Made by a program: the position numbers and the translations under genes. Below are positions 46,607-54,815 of a DNA stretch of 64,000 nucleotides, in pieces. The stretch is from contig NZ_JARXIA010000002.1 in assembly GCF_031127875.1 (NCBI RefSeq), forward strand, positions 330,899 through 394,898. The letters are read 5' to 3'. Source of the DNA: Pelagicoccus sp. SDUM812005 (GTDB lineage Bacteria; Verrucomicrobiota; Verrucomicrobiia; Opitutales; Opitutaceae). The notes beneath the pieces were generated by a model. That model searched no databases and was not told the DNA's origin. It was given only the letters and a program-made list of their open reading frames with translations. The stretch's first letter is position 1, and every line of letters starts with the position of its first letter.

Positions 46607-47281
46607 TTATTCCTCGCCAGCAGCCTCGACGGCCGCCGGTTCCTCCATCCCGTCCACGAACGGTAGCTGAGTCACTCCGTTCACCACGAACTGCACCGCG
46701 ATCACCGCGAACAGCAGCCCCATCACCCGACGCAAGATCCTCAGCAGGATCGGGTTCAGCCACTCGCCGCCCTTCGCCGACGCGCTCAAGATAAAGAAAC
46801 TCGCCAAATAGACGATCGGGATGCTCGCCAACAGCATACCCGTCTCCCAAAGCGACTTCGCCTGGCTCTCCAGGATGATCACCGTCGAAACCGACCCCGG
46901 CCCGCACAGCAAGGGCACCGCCAGCGGCGTCACCGCAACGTCAGCCTTCTCCCGAGCCGCCACGCTCTCTTTCTCGTTCAAGCGCTTCGGCGCGTCCGGA
47001 GCCCGCACCATTTCGAAGCCAATCGAAAACAAGATGATACCGCCGGCAATCTGCAGGGCCGGAATGGTGATACCCAACAAGCGAAAGACGAACTCCCCCG
47101 CCAAAGCCGTCAAAACCAGCAAGCAAGCTCCGATCAAGCAAGCCATGCGAGCCGCCGCCTTCCGGTCCGCCACCGTCTCGTTCGGAGTGATCGCCAAGAA
47201 AGCCGGCACAGCCGAAAACGGATTCACGATCGTAAAAAGCGACACCACCGAAAGCAGCAGGAACTCGATTGAAAAAGCCAT
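46607..47281 (-). CDS. marC: MarC/UPF0056-family membrane protein
   Basis: This 224-aa inner-membrane protein has six hydrophobic helices. The family start is FLLLSVVSLFTIVNPFSAVPAF, followed by MACLIGACLLVLTALAGEF, ALQIAGGIILFSIGFEMV, PLAVPLLCGPGSVSTVII, and the final LFAVIAVQFVVNGV. MarC was once linked to multiple antibiotic resistance, but its function is unproven. ATG 47281 matches the family; ATG 47296 or TTG 47311 would add a short extension. A 32-nt gap separates it from gluQ upstream on the same strand if the longest start is used. Confidence 0.9.
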   Translation of the reverse strand: MAFSIEFLLLSVVSLFTIVNPFSAVPAFLAITPNETVADRKAAARMACLIGACLLVLTALAGEFVFRLLGITIPALQIAGGIILFSIGFEMVRAPDAPKRLNEKESVAAREKADVAVTPLAVPLLCGPGSVSTVIILESQAKSLWETGMLLASIPIVYLASFFILSASAKGGEWLNPILLRILRRVMGLLFAVIAVQFVVNGVTQLPFVDGMEEPAAVEAAGEE

Positions 47282-47342
47282 CCCTGCAATCCCCATCACC
47301 CCCGCTCCCAAAATTCAACCCCCAACTCCCCGAGCCTAGCGC

Positions 47343-48206
47343 TCACGCGCCGCCCCGCAAGCGTCCACCCCGCTTAGCGATCTCCTCCAACTCCTCCGGC
47401 CGCGCCCCGCCAGCCCGCAATTCGCGCAAGCCCATCGCCCCCGCCCGCTTCGCCAACCGCTTCCCTTCCGTATCCAAAATCAAAGGACAGTGATAAAAAG
47501 CAGGCGGCTCCTCGCCCAAAGCCCGATAAAGCAGAAGCTGCCGCGCCGTCGACGCCAACAAATCCTCCCCGCGCACCACCTCCGTAATCCCTTGGGCCAC
47601 GTCGTCCGCCACCACCGCCAACTCGTAGCTGGGAAAGCCATCCTTCCGCCAAACCAAGAAATCCCCGAAATCCCGGCCCGCCACGAAATGTTGCGCCCCG
47701 AGCCGCCCGTCCTCGAACGCGATCGCCTCCCCGTCGGGTACCCGAAAGCGCCAGTTGATCGCCAAGGCTTCCGCCTCGCTCCCAAAGACAAACTCCCGCT
47801 CGCGACAGGTGCCCGGATACAACGGCTCCTGCCCCTCCACATGTGGAGCCCGGATCGCCTCCGCCACATCCTTGCGCGAACACGAGCACGGGTACACCAC
47901 TCCCGCCTCCCGCAGCCTCCCCAGCACCTCGCGAAACCAAGCCAAGCGCTCGCTCTGCCGCAGCACCTCCGGCTCCCAGCTCAGCCCCGCCCACGCCAAA
48001 TCCTCCGCCAAAGCCTCCACGAACTCCGGCTTGCAACGGGCCTGATCCAAATCCTCGATACGCAATAGCAGCTTCCCGCCAGCCGCCCGAGCCCGACGCT
48101 GGGCCTCCAAAAAGGTGCACGCATGCCCCAGATGCATCAAACCCGTCGGAGTCGGCGCCACCCTCCCCACATATTCCCCAAATATCCTACGCTTGCTCTT
48201 AACCAT
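47343..48206 (-). CDS. gluQ: Glutamyl-queuosine tRNA(Asp) synthetase
   Basis: This 287-aa truncated GluRS-like enzyme loads glutamate onto queuosine at position 34 of tRNA-Asp. It has the HIGH-like motif PTPTGLMHLGHA, a zinc site (YPCSCSRKD with YPGTCR), and the KMSKS equivalent KRLAKR. It lacks the anticodon-binding domain, which separates it from GltX. Its substrate, tRNA-Asp(GUC), is encoded at 63917. It starts at ATG 48206 (MVKSKRRIFGEYVGRVAPTP). Confidence 0.94.
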   Translation of the reverse strand: MVKSKRRIFGEYVGRVAPTPTGLMHLGHACTFLEAQRRARAAGGKLLLRIEDLDQARCKPEFVEALAEDLAWAGLSWEPEVLRQSERLAWFREVLGRLREAGVVYPCSCSRKDVAEAIRAPHVEGQEPLYPGTCREREFVFGSEAEALAINWRFRVPDGEAIAFEDGRLGAQHFVAGRDFGDFLVWRKDGFPSYELAVVADDVAQGITEVVRGEDLLASTARQLLLYRALGEEPPAFYHCPLILDTEGKRLAKRAGAMGLRELRAGGARPEELEEIAKRGGRLRGGA

Positions 48207-48253
48207 AATCCTTATCTCACCCAGAACCGAGAACCCTCTGTCATACCCACAGC

Positions 48254-48313
48254 ACTACAAGTGTAGTTTAAACAAACTTTTTCTTGCCTGAACTGTTTCG
48301 TCCATCTTTATTC
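48254..48313 (+). promoter_or_regulatory. Candidate promoter and operator of the ABC-exporter leader
   Basis: ACTACA-AG-TGTAGT (48254-48267) is a perfect 6-bp inverted repeat. It is followed by a promoter-like pair: TTGCCT (48284-48289) and TTATTC (48308-48313), 18 nt apart. The same hexamers and spacing occur before tRNA-Val. Transcription would start near 48320, about 255 nt ahead of the first ABC gene. Confidence 0.45.
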
Positions 48314-48319
48314 GCTGAA

Positions 48320-48510
48320 CTTAACTTTTTCAGAAAGCTGATCAAACTTAAGACTATGAAGCTCACGGCAATGATTCACAATCCACTCCTCTCATCGGGG
48401 ACCGAGCGCTTCTAGGATTTAGCAGATCAGAAGGCTCGTCAAAATTTCGCGGGCCGCACACAATTTCCCTCCCATCCCCTTGGCCCGCCTCACGGCGGGC
48501 CTTTATTTTG
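48320..48510 (+). ncRNA. Candidate structured leader RNA or sRNA upstream of the ABC exporter
   Basis: The 369 nt between gluQ and the first ABC gene contain no plausible ORF but do contain ordered structure. CGAGC-G-CTTCT (48403-48413) pairs with AGAAG-GCTCG (48429-48438), a 10-bp stem with one bulged G and a 15-nt loop. GCGGGCC at 48449-48455 is complementary to the 5' arm of the terminator at 48482-48489, so it could act as an antiterminator. I recognise no named riboswitch class. It may be a regulated leader of the exporter operon or an independent small RNA ending at the terminator. Confidence 0.45.
48482..48509 (+). terminator. Rho-independent terminator inside the ABC-exporter leader
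   Basis: GGCCCGCC (48482-48489) pairs perfectly with GGCGGGCC (48494-48501) over a TCAC loop, followed by TTTATTTT. It points along the plus strand with no protein gene upstream on that strand, so it must end a leader or small RNA. A further GTCCGCG (48510-48516) / CGCGGAC (48568-48574) pair closes just before the ABC start codon. Confidence 0.85.
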
Positions 48511-48575
48511 TCCGCGTTTGAAGCCGAACCGTAGCGTTCATCGTTCAAAACAACTCTTCCAACTCTTCGCGGACC

Positions 48576-50426
48576 ATGACTCTAAAACTACACGACGACT
48601 CCGGCAAAACCTTGTCCGGACCCAAGCTCGTTTGGACCCTCATCGCCGGCTTTCGCGGCATGTACCTCTGGGCAGCCCTCGCCCTCTTCGCCGCCACCGC
48701 CTTCCAGTTCGTCGTCCCGCTCATCGGCAGCGCCACCATCGACTACTCCCTCGTCCAGGATCCCGTCCACGAGGAGCCCCTCCTGCGCCGCGTCATCGAC
48801 CTCATCGGCGGACCCGAGCTCGTCACCCAAAACCTCTGGCTGCCCGCCATCGCCATGCTGGCCTTCGCCGCCCTCGGCGGCCTCTTCAACTACTACCAAA
48901 AGCTGGCCGCCGCCAAAGCCTCCGACGGCATTTGCAAACGCCTCAAGGACCAGCTCTACGACCACATCCAACGCATGAGCAACCGCCACCTGGACCAAAC
49001 CCAGACCGGCGACCTCGTGCAACGCTGCACCTCAGACGTCGAAACCACCCGCATCTTCCTCGCCGCCCATATCGTGGAAATCGGTCGCGGTCTGGTCCTC
49101 ATCGCCACCGTGCTCCCCATCATGCTCTCCATGCACGTCGGCCTCACCATAGCGTCCATGGCCCTCATCCCGGTCATCATCCTCTACAGCTACCTCTACA
49201 TCAAGAAGGTGAAACACCTCTTCACCGAGGTCGACGAAGCCGAAGGCCGCCTCACCTCCGTCGTCCAGGAAAACCTCACCGGCATCCGCGTCGTACGCGC
49301 CTTCGGACGCCACGACTTCGAAATCGAAAAGTTCGAGAAACCCAATACCGAATACCGTGACTCCAGCATCAAGCTGATCAAGATCATGTCCTGGTTCTGG
49401 TCCGTGGCCGACATCGCCAGCCTCACCCAAATCGGCATCGCCCTCATCGCTAGCGCCTACCTCGCCCTGCAAGGCAGCGTATCCATCGGCACCATCTTCG
49501 CCTTCCTCGCCCTGCTCAACATGGTACTCTGGCCCGTACGCATGATCGGACGCATCCTCACCGACTTCGGAAAAACCGCCGTCGCCCTCCAACGTATCAA
49601 CGAAATCCTTACCCAACCTTTCGAAACCGAAGGCGACCGCATCACGCTGGCCCCGAACCAGCCCACCACCGGACGCATCGCTTTCCAGGACGTCACCTTC
49701 GCCCACCACCCTACCGACCCCACCGTCGAAGGCATCAACCTGCAAATCGAACCGGGCGAAACCCTCGCCATCCTCGGGCCCTCCGGCTCCGGAAAAACGA
49801 CCCTCATGCACCTGCTGCTCCGCTTCTACGACTGCGACAGCGGCTCCATCCAAATCGACGGCATGAACATCAAAGAACTCGACCGCGCCTACCTGCGCGC
49901 CCAGTTCGGCGTCGTCCTGCAAGAGCCCTTCCTCTACTCCCGCAGCATTCGCAACAACATCCGCTTCGGCGTCAGCGACGCCCAGCAGGCCGACATCGAA
50001 GAAGCCGCCAACATGGCCTGTATCCACGATACCATACAAAACTTCAGCGACGGCTACGACACCGAGATCGGCGAAAAAGGCATCACCCTCTCCGGCGGCC
50101 AGCGCCAGCGAGTCGCTATCTCGCGCGCCCTCCTGCGCAAGCCTCCCGTCCTCCTGCTCGACGACGCCCTCAGCGCCGTAGACAACGAAACCGAGTCCTC
50201 CATCATCTCCGCCCTGCAGCAGCGCCACGGCAAACAAACCACCATCGTCATCGCCCACCGTCTCTCCACCCTCGCCCACGCCGACAAGATCGTGGTCCTG
50301 GAAAACGGCAGGATCACCAAGTCCGGCACCCACCAAAGCCTCAAGGACGAAGACGGCCTCTACCGCCGCCTCTGGACCATCCAAACCCAACTCGAAGCCA
50401 CCCTCGCCGTCGAAACCAAAAGCTAG
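48576..50426 (+). CDS. ABC exporter half-transporter (degenerate-site subunit)
   Basis: This 616-aa type IV exporter subunit has six membrane helices (about residues 20-330) followed by an ATPase domain. Walker A is LGPSGSGKTTLM and the signature is LSGGQRQRVAISRALL. Walker B is VLLLDDALSAVD, with Asp where the catalytic Glu should be; the H-loop is IAHRLST. This is the pattern of the degenerate partner in heterodimeric exporters such as BmrC/TM287. The second subunit follows 37 nt downstream. Relatives (MdlAB) export drugs, lipids or peptides. The gene lies downstream of a leader with a terminator. Confidence 0.93.
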   Translation: MTLKLHDDSGKTLSGPKLVWTLIAGFRGMYLWAALALFAATAFQFVVPLIGSATIDYSLVQDPVHEEPLLRRVIDLIGGPELVTQNLWLPAIAMLAFAALGGLFNYYQKLAAAKASDGICKRLKDQLYDHIQRMSNRHLDQTQTGDLVQRCTSDVETTRIFLAAHIVEIGRGLVLIATVLPIMLSMHVGLTIASMALIPVIILYSYLYIKKVKHLFTEVDEAEGRLTSVVQENLTGIRVVRAFGRHDFEIEKFEKPNTEYRDSSIKLIKIMSWFWSVADIASLTQIGIALIASAYLALQGSVSIGTIFAFLALLNMVLWPVRMIGRILTDFGKTAVALQRINEILTQPFETEGDRITLAPNQPTTGRIAFQDVTFAHHPTDPTVEGINLQIEPGETLAILGPSGSGKTTLMHLLLRFYDCDSGSIQIDGMNIKELDRAYLRAQFGVVLQEPFLYSRSIRNNIRFGVSDAQQADIEEAANMACIHDTIQNFSDGYDTEIGEKGITLSGGQRQRVAISRALLRKPPVLLLDDALSAVDNETESSIISALQQRHGKQTTIVIAHRLSTLAHADKIVVLENGRITKSGTHQSLKDEDGLYRRLWTIQTQLEATLAVETKS

Positions 50427-50463
50427 GAAGAGCCGCGCCCGAACATCCAACTCACAGCCCACC

Positions 50464-52335
50464 ATGACCCACCCACCCGACACCGAAGCACTCGCCACCA
50501 AGATCGACTTCGATTTGTGGCGACGCATTTTCCGCTTCGCCCTCAACCACAAGCGGCTCCTCCTCCCGCTCATGGCCAGCGCTCTCGTCCTCAGCCTCAT
50601 CGACGCCGCCTTCCCCATCGTCACCATGAAAGCCATCGACGTCGTGCAAAACGGCGGCGTACCCAAAGACCTGATACCCATCGCAGGCGCCTACTTCGGC
50701 CTCGCCCTCACCCTCGCCGCACTCGTCTACGTCTTCATCCGCTGCGCCGGTGGCATATCCCACCACATCGCCTTCGATATCAAGCGCGACTGCTTCAAGC
50801 GCCTGCAAGAGCTCGAGTTCTCCTTCTACGACAAGCAACCCACCGGCTGGCTCATCTCCCGCCTCACCGCCGACTGCGACCGCCTCTCACGCATCCTCGC
50901 CTGGGGCTTCCTCGACATCCTATGGGGCAGCTTCTTCGTTGCAGCCATGTCCATCACCATGCTCATCCTGCATTGGAAACTGGCCCTCATCGTACTGGCC
51001 ACCCTCCTCCCGCTCCTAGCCATCAGCATCTACTTCCAAAAGAAGATGCTCATAACCTCCCGCCAGATCCGCAAGCACAACGCCCGCATCACCGCCTCCT
51101 ACAACGAAGGCATCGCCGGGGTAAAAACCACCAAGACCCTCGGCCGCGAAACCGAAAACCTCAGCGAGTTCGAAGGCATGTCCACCGACATGTACTCCGC
51201 CTCCGTGCGCCGCGCCTTCTTCAGCGCCATCTACCTGCCCATCGTCATGCTTATCGGAAGCCTCGGCTCCGGACTCGCCCTCTGGTACGGCGGCCTCAAC
51301 GTGCTCAGCGGCAGCATCAGCCTCGGCATTCTCGTCGCCTTCATCAGCTACGCCGGCAACTTCTTCCAACCCATCAACCAAATCGCCCAGATCCTCGCCG
51401 AGATCCAAGGAGCCCAAGCCGCCGGCGAACGGGTCATGGGCCTGCTCGCCACCGAACCCAAAATCAAGGACTCCCCCGAAGTCCTGCAAAAGATAGCTAC
51501 CCGCAGCGCGGAGCTTCAGCCCGCGGAAGGCGCGCAGAATCAAACCACCATCGCTCCCGACGGCCACCCTCACCAAATCGACGAAATCCAATTCGCCGAC
51601 GTCTCCTTCTCCTACAACGACAAGGAGCAGATCCTCAAACGCTTCAACCTCACCGTCAAACGCGGCCAAACCATCGCCCTGGTCGGCCCCTCGGGCGGCG
51701 GCAAGAGCACCATCGTCAGCCTCGTATCCAGATTCTACGAACCGACCTCTGGAGAAATTCGAATCAACGGTCTCGACTACCGCCAACGCAGCCTCGCCTG
51801 GTTGCAGTCCCAGCTCGGCAACGTCCTGCAAACGCCCCACCTCTTCAACGGCAGCGTCATCGAAAACATCCGCTACGGACGACTCGGCGCCACCGATCAA
51901 GAGATCCGCGAAGCCGCCACCCTAGTCAACGCCCACGACTTTATCATGAAGTTGGAAAACGGATACGGAACGCCGATCGGCGAAGGCGGCGCCCGCCTTT
52001 CCACGGGCGAGCGCCAGCTCATCTCCTTTGCTCGCGCCCTGCTGGCCGATCCGCAGATATTCATCATGGACGAAGCAACCTCATCCATCGACACCGAAAC
52101 CGAAAAGCTCATCCAAGACGGCATGCAGCGCGTCTTCGACGGCCGCATAAGCTTCGTCATCGCCCACCGACTCTCCACCATCCGCTCTGCCGACCAGATC
52201 CTCGTCATCCAAAAAGGAGAGATCGAAGAGCAAGGCACCCACCAGGAACTGCTCGCCCAGCGCGGCCACTACTACGAACTCTACGTCAACCAGTTCCGCC
52301 GCGAGGGCGAAGAGCAAGCCCTGGAAGCCGGTTGA
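50464..52335 (+). CDS. ABC exporter half-transporter (catalytic-site subunit)
   Basis: This 623-aa partner of the preceding gene has six membrane helices, Walker A VGPSGGGKSTIVS, and Walker B IFIMDEATSSID with the catalytic Glu. The signature LSTGERQLISFARAL departs from LSGGQ. Paired with the upstream subunit, this gives one consensus ATP site (this Walker set with the other's LSGGQ) and one degenerate site, the usual layout of heterodimeric exporters. The C-terminus ends shortly before a REP-like palindrome. Confidence 0.93.
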   Translation: MTHPPDTEALATKIDFDLWRRIFRFALNHKRLLLPLMASALVLSLIDAAFPIVTMKAIDVVQNGGVPKDLIPIAGAYFGLALTLAALVYVFIRCAGGISHHIAFDIKRDCFKRLQELEFSFYDKQPTGWLISRLTADCDRLSRILAWGFLDILWGSFFVAAMSITMLILHWKLALIVLATLLPLLAISIYFQKKMLITSRQIRKHNARITASYNEGIAGVKTTKTLGRETENLSEFEGMSTDMYSASVRRAFFSAIYLPIVMLIGSLGSGLALWYGGLNVLSGSISLGILVAFISYAGNFFQPINQIAQILAEIQGAQAAGERVMGLLATEPKIKDSPEVLQKIATRSAELQPAEGAQNQTTIAPDGHPHQIDEIQFADVSFSYNDKEQILKRFNLTVKRGQTIALVGPSGGGKSTIVSLVSRFYEPTSGEIRINGLDYRQRSLAWLQSQLGNVLQTPHLFNGSVIENIRYGRLGATDQEIREAATLVNAHDFIMKLENGYGTPIGEGGARLSTGERQLISFARALLADPQIFIMDEATSSIDTETEKLIQDGMQRVFDGRISFVIAHRLSTIRSADQILVIQKGEIEEQGTHQELLAQRGHYYELYVNQFRREGEEQALEAG

Positions 52336-52337
52336 CA

Positions 52338-52418
52338 ATCGTAGCGCTGAGCTTCAGCCAGCGACCGCAGTGCAGGATCAACTCTCCGGGGACGCCGGCT
52401 AAAGCTCGGCGCTACGAT
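52338..52418. repeat. REP-like 81-bp palindromic element
   Basis: The outer 22 bp (52338-52359, ATCGTAGCGCTGAGCTTCAG then CC) and the last 22 bp (52397-52418) are inverted copies matching at 20 of 22 positions, enclosing 37 bp. It lies 2 nt after the second ABC gene stop and before the BMC operon terminator, in the intergenic space between converging transcripts. The shape fits REP/BIME elements mobilised by RAYT transposases; none is encoded in the window. Confidence 0.75.
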
Positions 52419-52422
52419 CCCC

Positions 52423-52466
52423 CCAAAAGCCAAAGGGTGCCTGGACGACCCACGTCCAAGCACCCC
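52423..52466 (-). terminator. Rho-independent terminator of the BMC operon
   Basis: GGGTGC-CT-GGACG (52435-52447) pairs with CGTCC-AA-GCACCC (52453-52465) over ACCCA. The C/A mismatch is a G-U wobble on the minus strand, and the minus strand continues into a T-rich tail (TTTGGCTTTT). It lies 39 nt past the alcohol dehydrogenase stop, the last gene of the operon. Confidence 0.8.
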
Positions 52467-52504
52467 CCATATCGCAATGTACGACCTAAACAAATTCTAG
52501 CGCG

Positions 52505-53725
52505 TCACACTTCCACCACAACCTTCACGCCCTCCTGGCGCAGGTTGACTTGAAAGGCCTCGTCAATCTGATCGAGGGGAAACTTGTGGGTGATTAAGGA
52601 AGTCACCGGCAAACCGATACGTTCCGCCCGTTGCAGGAAGTGGTAGGCATTCGGGTATTCAAAACTGTTATACACCCAGCTACCAACCAAGGTAATCTCC
52701 TTCGCGCAAATATCGCGGTGCGGATTGATAGCGCACTCACCGCCGTCCACGAAGTGTCCGACCTCGCAAATACCGCCGCCGCGCCGGATGAGCTTGTAGA
52801 GATTTGCGTGAGCCAACGGCACGCCTGTAACCTGAAAGCCCCAGTGAGCGCCAAGCCCCTTGGTCAGGCTCCGCACCTTATCCGCGATCTCGTCGATGCC
52901 GGAATACTCCTTGTAGTTGATCAACTCGTCCGCGCCGAGCGAACGGGCCATCTCCAGCCGATCCGGATTGCCGTCCAGAGCGATGATGTTGTTCACGCCC
53001 TGCGTCCGCAGCACCGCAATCATCAACAGGCCAATCGGTCCGCAACCTTGCACCACGACCCGCGAACGGAAATTCAAACGGTTGCCGCCGCAACTCTTGG
53101 CACGCTCCAACGCGTGGCACACGACCGCCGCCGGCTCGATCAAGCAACGCAGTTCGACGCTCATGTCGTTTACCACGAAAAAGGACGAGCCGGGACGTAT
53201 GATCAGATACTCGCCAAAGTATCCGTTGAAATGGTTGTCGGGCTCGTCCGGAAGCAAACCGTAAACCTTGAGGTCGTCGCTCAGATTCGCCTTGGCCGGG
53301 TTGTACTTGGCGATCAGGCAGTCCGGCGACGTTTCCATCAAGCTAGTGACAATCTTGTCGCCCACCTTCACCGCCTTGCCGACACTGTCCATCTTGACCT
53401 CAGAACCGACCTGCAAAACTTCGCCCGTGCCTTCGTGGCCCAAGACGTTTGGCGTCAACCCAAACGGGTCGGACTTGTAGCAGTGCACATCCGTGCCGCA
53501 GACGCCACAAGCCTCCACCTTTACGAGAATCTCCTTGGGGCCGATCTCGCGCAGCGGAAACTCTCGAATTTCCAGTTTCCGCGGTTCGACCAAGACCGCT
53601 GCACGCCCCGTCTTGCCGCCAAGCACGGACGCCTCCGGCTCGTCGACTTGGCTCGACGCGGAGCTCACCAAGCCTCTGCTCGAGAGCACCTCGTGAACGA
53701 TACGCGATATTTCAGAAGATTCCAC
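52505..53725 (-). CDS. Zinc-type alcohol dehydrogenase with N-terminal encapsulation peptide
   Basis: This 406-aa medium-chain dehydrogenase has an amphipathic helix (MESSEISRIVHEVLSSRGL) and a Ser/Glu-rich linker before the catalytic domain at about residue 40. The helix resembles BMC encapsulation peptides, so the enzyme is probably packaged. Catalytic zinc ligands are in CGVCGTDVH (Cys76), GHEGTGE and CLIEPAAVV. The Rossmann motif is VVVQGCGPIGLLMIA with Asp after the second strand (ALDGNP), suggesting NAD(H). The usual four-Cys structural zinc loop is absent. It likely interconverts lactaldehyde and 1,2-propanediol, recycling NAD+ in the lumen (inference). Last gene of the operon. Confidence 0.88.
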   Translation of the reverse strand: MESSEISRIVHEVLSSRGLVSSASSQVDEPEASVLGGKTGRAAVLVEPRKLEIREFPLREIGPKEILVKVEACGVCGTDVHCYKSDPFGLTPNVLGHEGTGEVLQVGSEVKMDSVGKAVKVGDKIVTSLMETSPDCLIAKYNPAKANLSDDLKVYGLLPDEPDNHFNGYFGEYLIIRPGSSFFVVNDMSVELRCLIEPAAVVCHALERAKSCGGNRLNFRSRVVVQGCGPIGLLMIAVLRTQGVNNIIALDGNPDRLEMARSLGADELINYKEYSGIDEIADKVRSLTKGLGAHWGFQVTGVPLAHANLYKLIRRGGGICEVGHFVDGGECAINPHRDICAKEITLVGSWVYNSFEYPNAYHFLQRAERIGLPVTSLITHKFPLDQIDEAFQVNLRQEGVKVVVEV

Positions 53726-53745
53726 CGAACCCGCAGGAAAACAAA

Positions 53746-54756
53746 CTAGTAGCTCAGACCCAACTGGCCAAAAGCGACTTCACGTTCTTCGAGCAGCTCC
53801 TTGTTGGAAGCAGCGATCTTCTCCTTCGCGTATTCAGAAAGCTTTACACCTTCCGCTACGCGCCACTGTCCCGCGCCGTCCACTCGGATCGGCAAGGAAG
53901 TGATAATGCCTTCGGGCGTTCCGTACTCGCCATGCGAAACGACGCAAACGCTGTGGATCTCGCCGTGGCTCGGAGCCGAGAGATCCCGCACCGTGTCAAC
54001 CACCGCATTTGCCGCAGAGGCTGCCGAAGAGGCGCCGCGGGCATCGATGATCGCCTTGCCGCGCTGGCCGACCACGGGAACGAAGGTATCGCGCAACCAA
54101 GATTGGTCGGCGATTACGTCGGTCACCTTCTGGCGGCCGATCTTCGCGTTCTCGAAATCTGGATACATCGAAGGACTGTGATTACCCCAAACGCAAAGCT
54201 GGGAAACTTCCTTAACCGGTACGCCTGCCTTTTGGGCGAGCTGAGTCTTGGCGCGGTTCTCATCGAGACGCGTCATGGCGAAGAACTGCTCGTTCGGGAT
54301 GTCCGGAGCGCTCTTCATGGCGATCAGCGCATTCGTGTTGCACGGATTGCCTACCACGAGCACGCGCACGCTTGGCTTCGCGTTATCGTTGATCGCCTTG
54401 CCCTGTCCAATGAATACCTTGCCGTTAATGCCAAGCAGGTCCGCTCTTTCCATTCCTGCCTTGCGCGGCACGGAACCTACCAGCAAAGCCCAATCGACAT
54501 CCTTGAAACCTACGCTCAGATCATCGGTTTGAACGATCTCCGTAAGCAACGGAAACGCGCAGTCGTCCAACTCCATGGCAACCCCAGCCAGAGCCTTCAT
54601 GCCAGGCTCGATTTCGATGAGGTTCAAAGCGACAGGCTGGTTCGGACCGAACATAGCTCCCGAAGCGATACGGAAGAGCAATGCGTATCCAATATTTCCT
54701 GCGGCTCCGGTAACAGCTACACGGATCGGTTCTTTCTTAGAAGAGAAGGTATTCAT
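53746..54756 (-). CDS. mdh: Malate dehydrogenase (cytosolic-type, NAD(P)-dependent)
   Basis: This 336-aa enzyme has the nucleotide-binding start [19 protein letters not shown], the substrate loop [15 protein letters not shown] with the two arginines diagnostic of malate (not lactate) specificity, [10 protein letters not shown], and the catalytic [13 protein letters not shown]is. It reversibly converts malate and oxaloacetate. ATG 54756 ([10 protein letters not shown]) matches the family; 16 upstream in-frame codons are rejected. No encapsulation helix is seen at either end. It lies between the class II aldolase (59 nt) and the alcohol dehydrogenase (20 nt) within the BMC operon. Confidence 0.95.
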   Translation of the reverse strand: MNTFSSKKEPIRVAVTGAAGNIGYALLFRIASGAMFGPNQPVALNLIEIEPGMKALAGVAMELDDCAFPLLTEIVQTDDLSVGFKDVDWALLVGSVPRKAGMERADLLGINGKVFIGQGKAINDNAKPSVRVLVVGNPCNTNALIAMKSAPDIPNEQFFAMTRLDENRAKTQLAQKAGVPVKEVSQLCVWGNHSPSMYPDFENAKIGRQKVTDVIADQSWLRDTFVPVVGQRGKAIIDARGASSAASAANAVVDTVRDLSAPSHGEIHSVCVVSHGEYGTPEGIITSLPIRVDGAGQWRVAEGVKLSEYAKEKIAASNKELLEEREVAFGQLGLSY

Positions 54757-54815
54757 CGTTTCAATTGGGTTTGTTCTAAGGTTCTTTTGGGGGGATCTCA
54801 GCAAGCGAGCTTTCG

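Noticed and set aside
48320..48510. 6S RNA, tmRNA, SRP RNA or a named riboswitch in the ABC leader
   Set aside because: I looked for long end-pairing with a central bubble, a tRNA-like end, the SRP GGAA/GCAG helix-8 motif and guanidine/ykkC-type motifs, and none fits.
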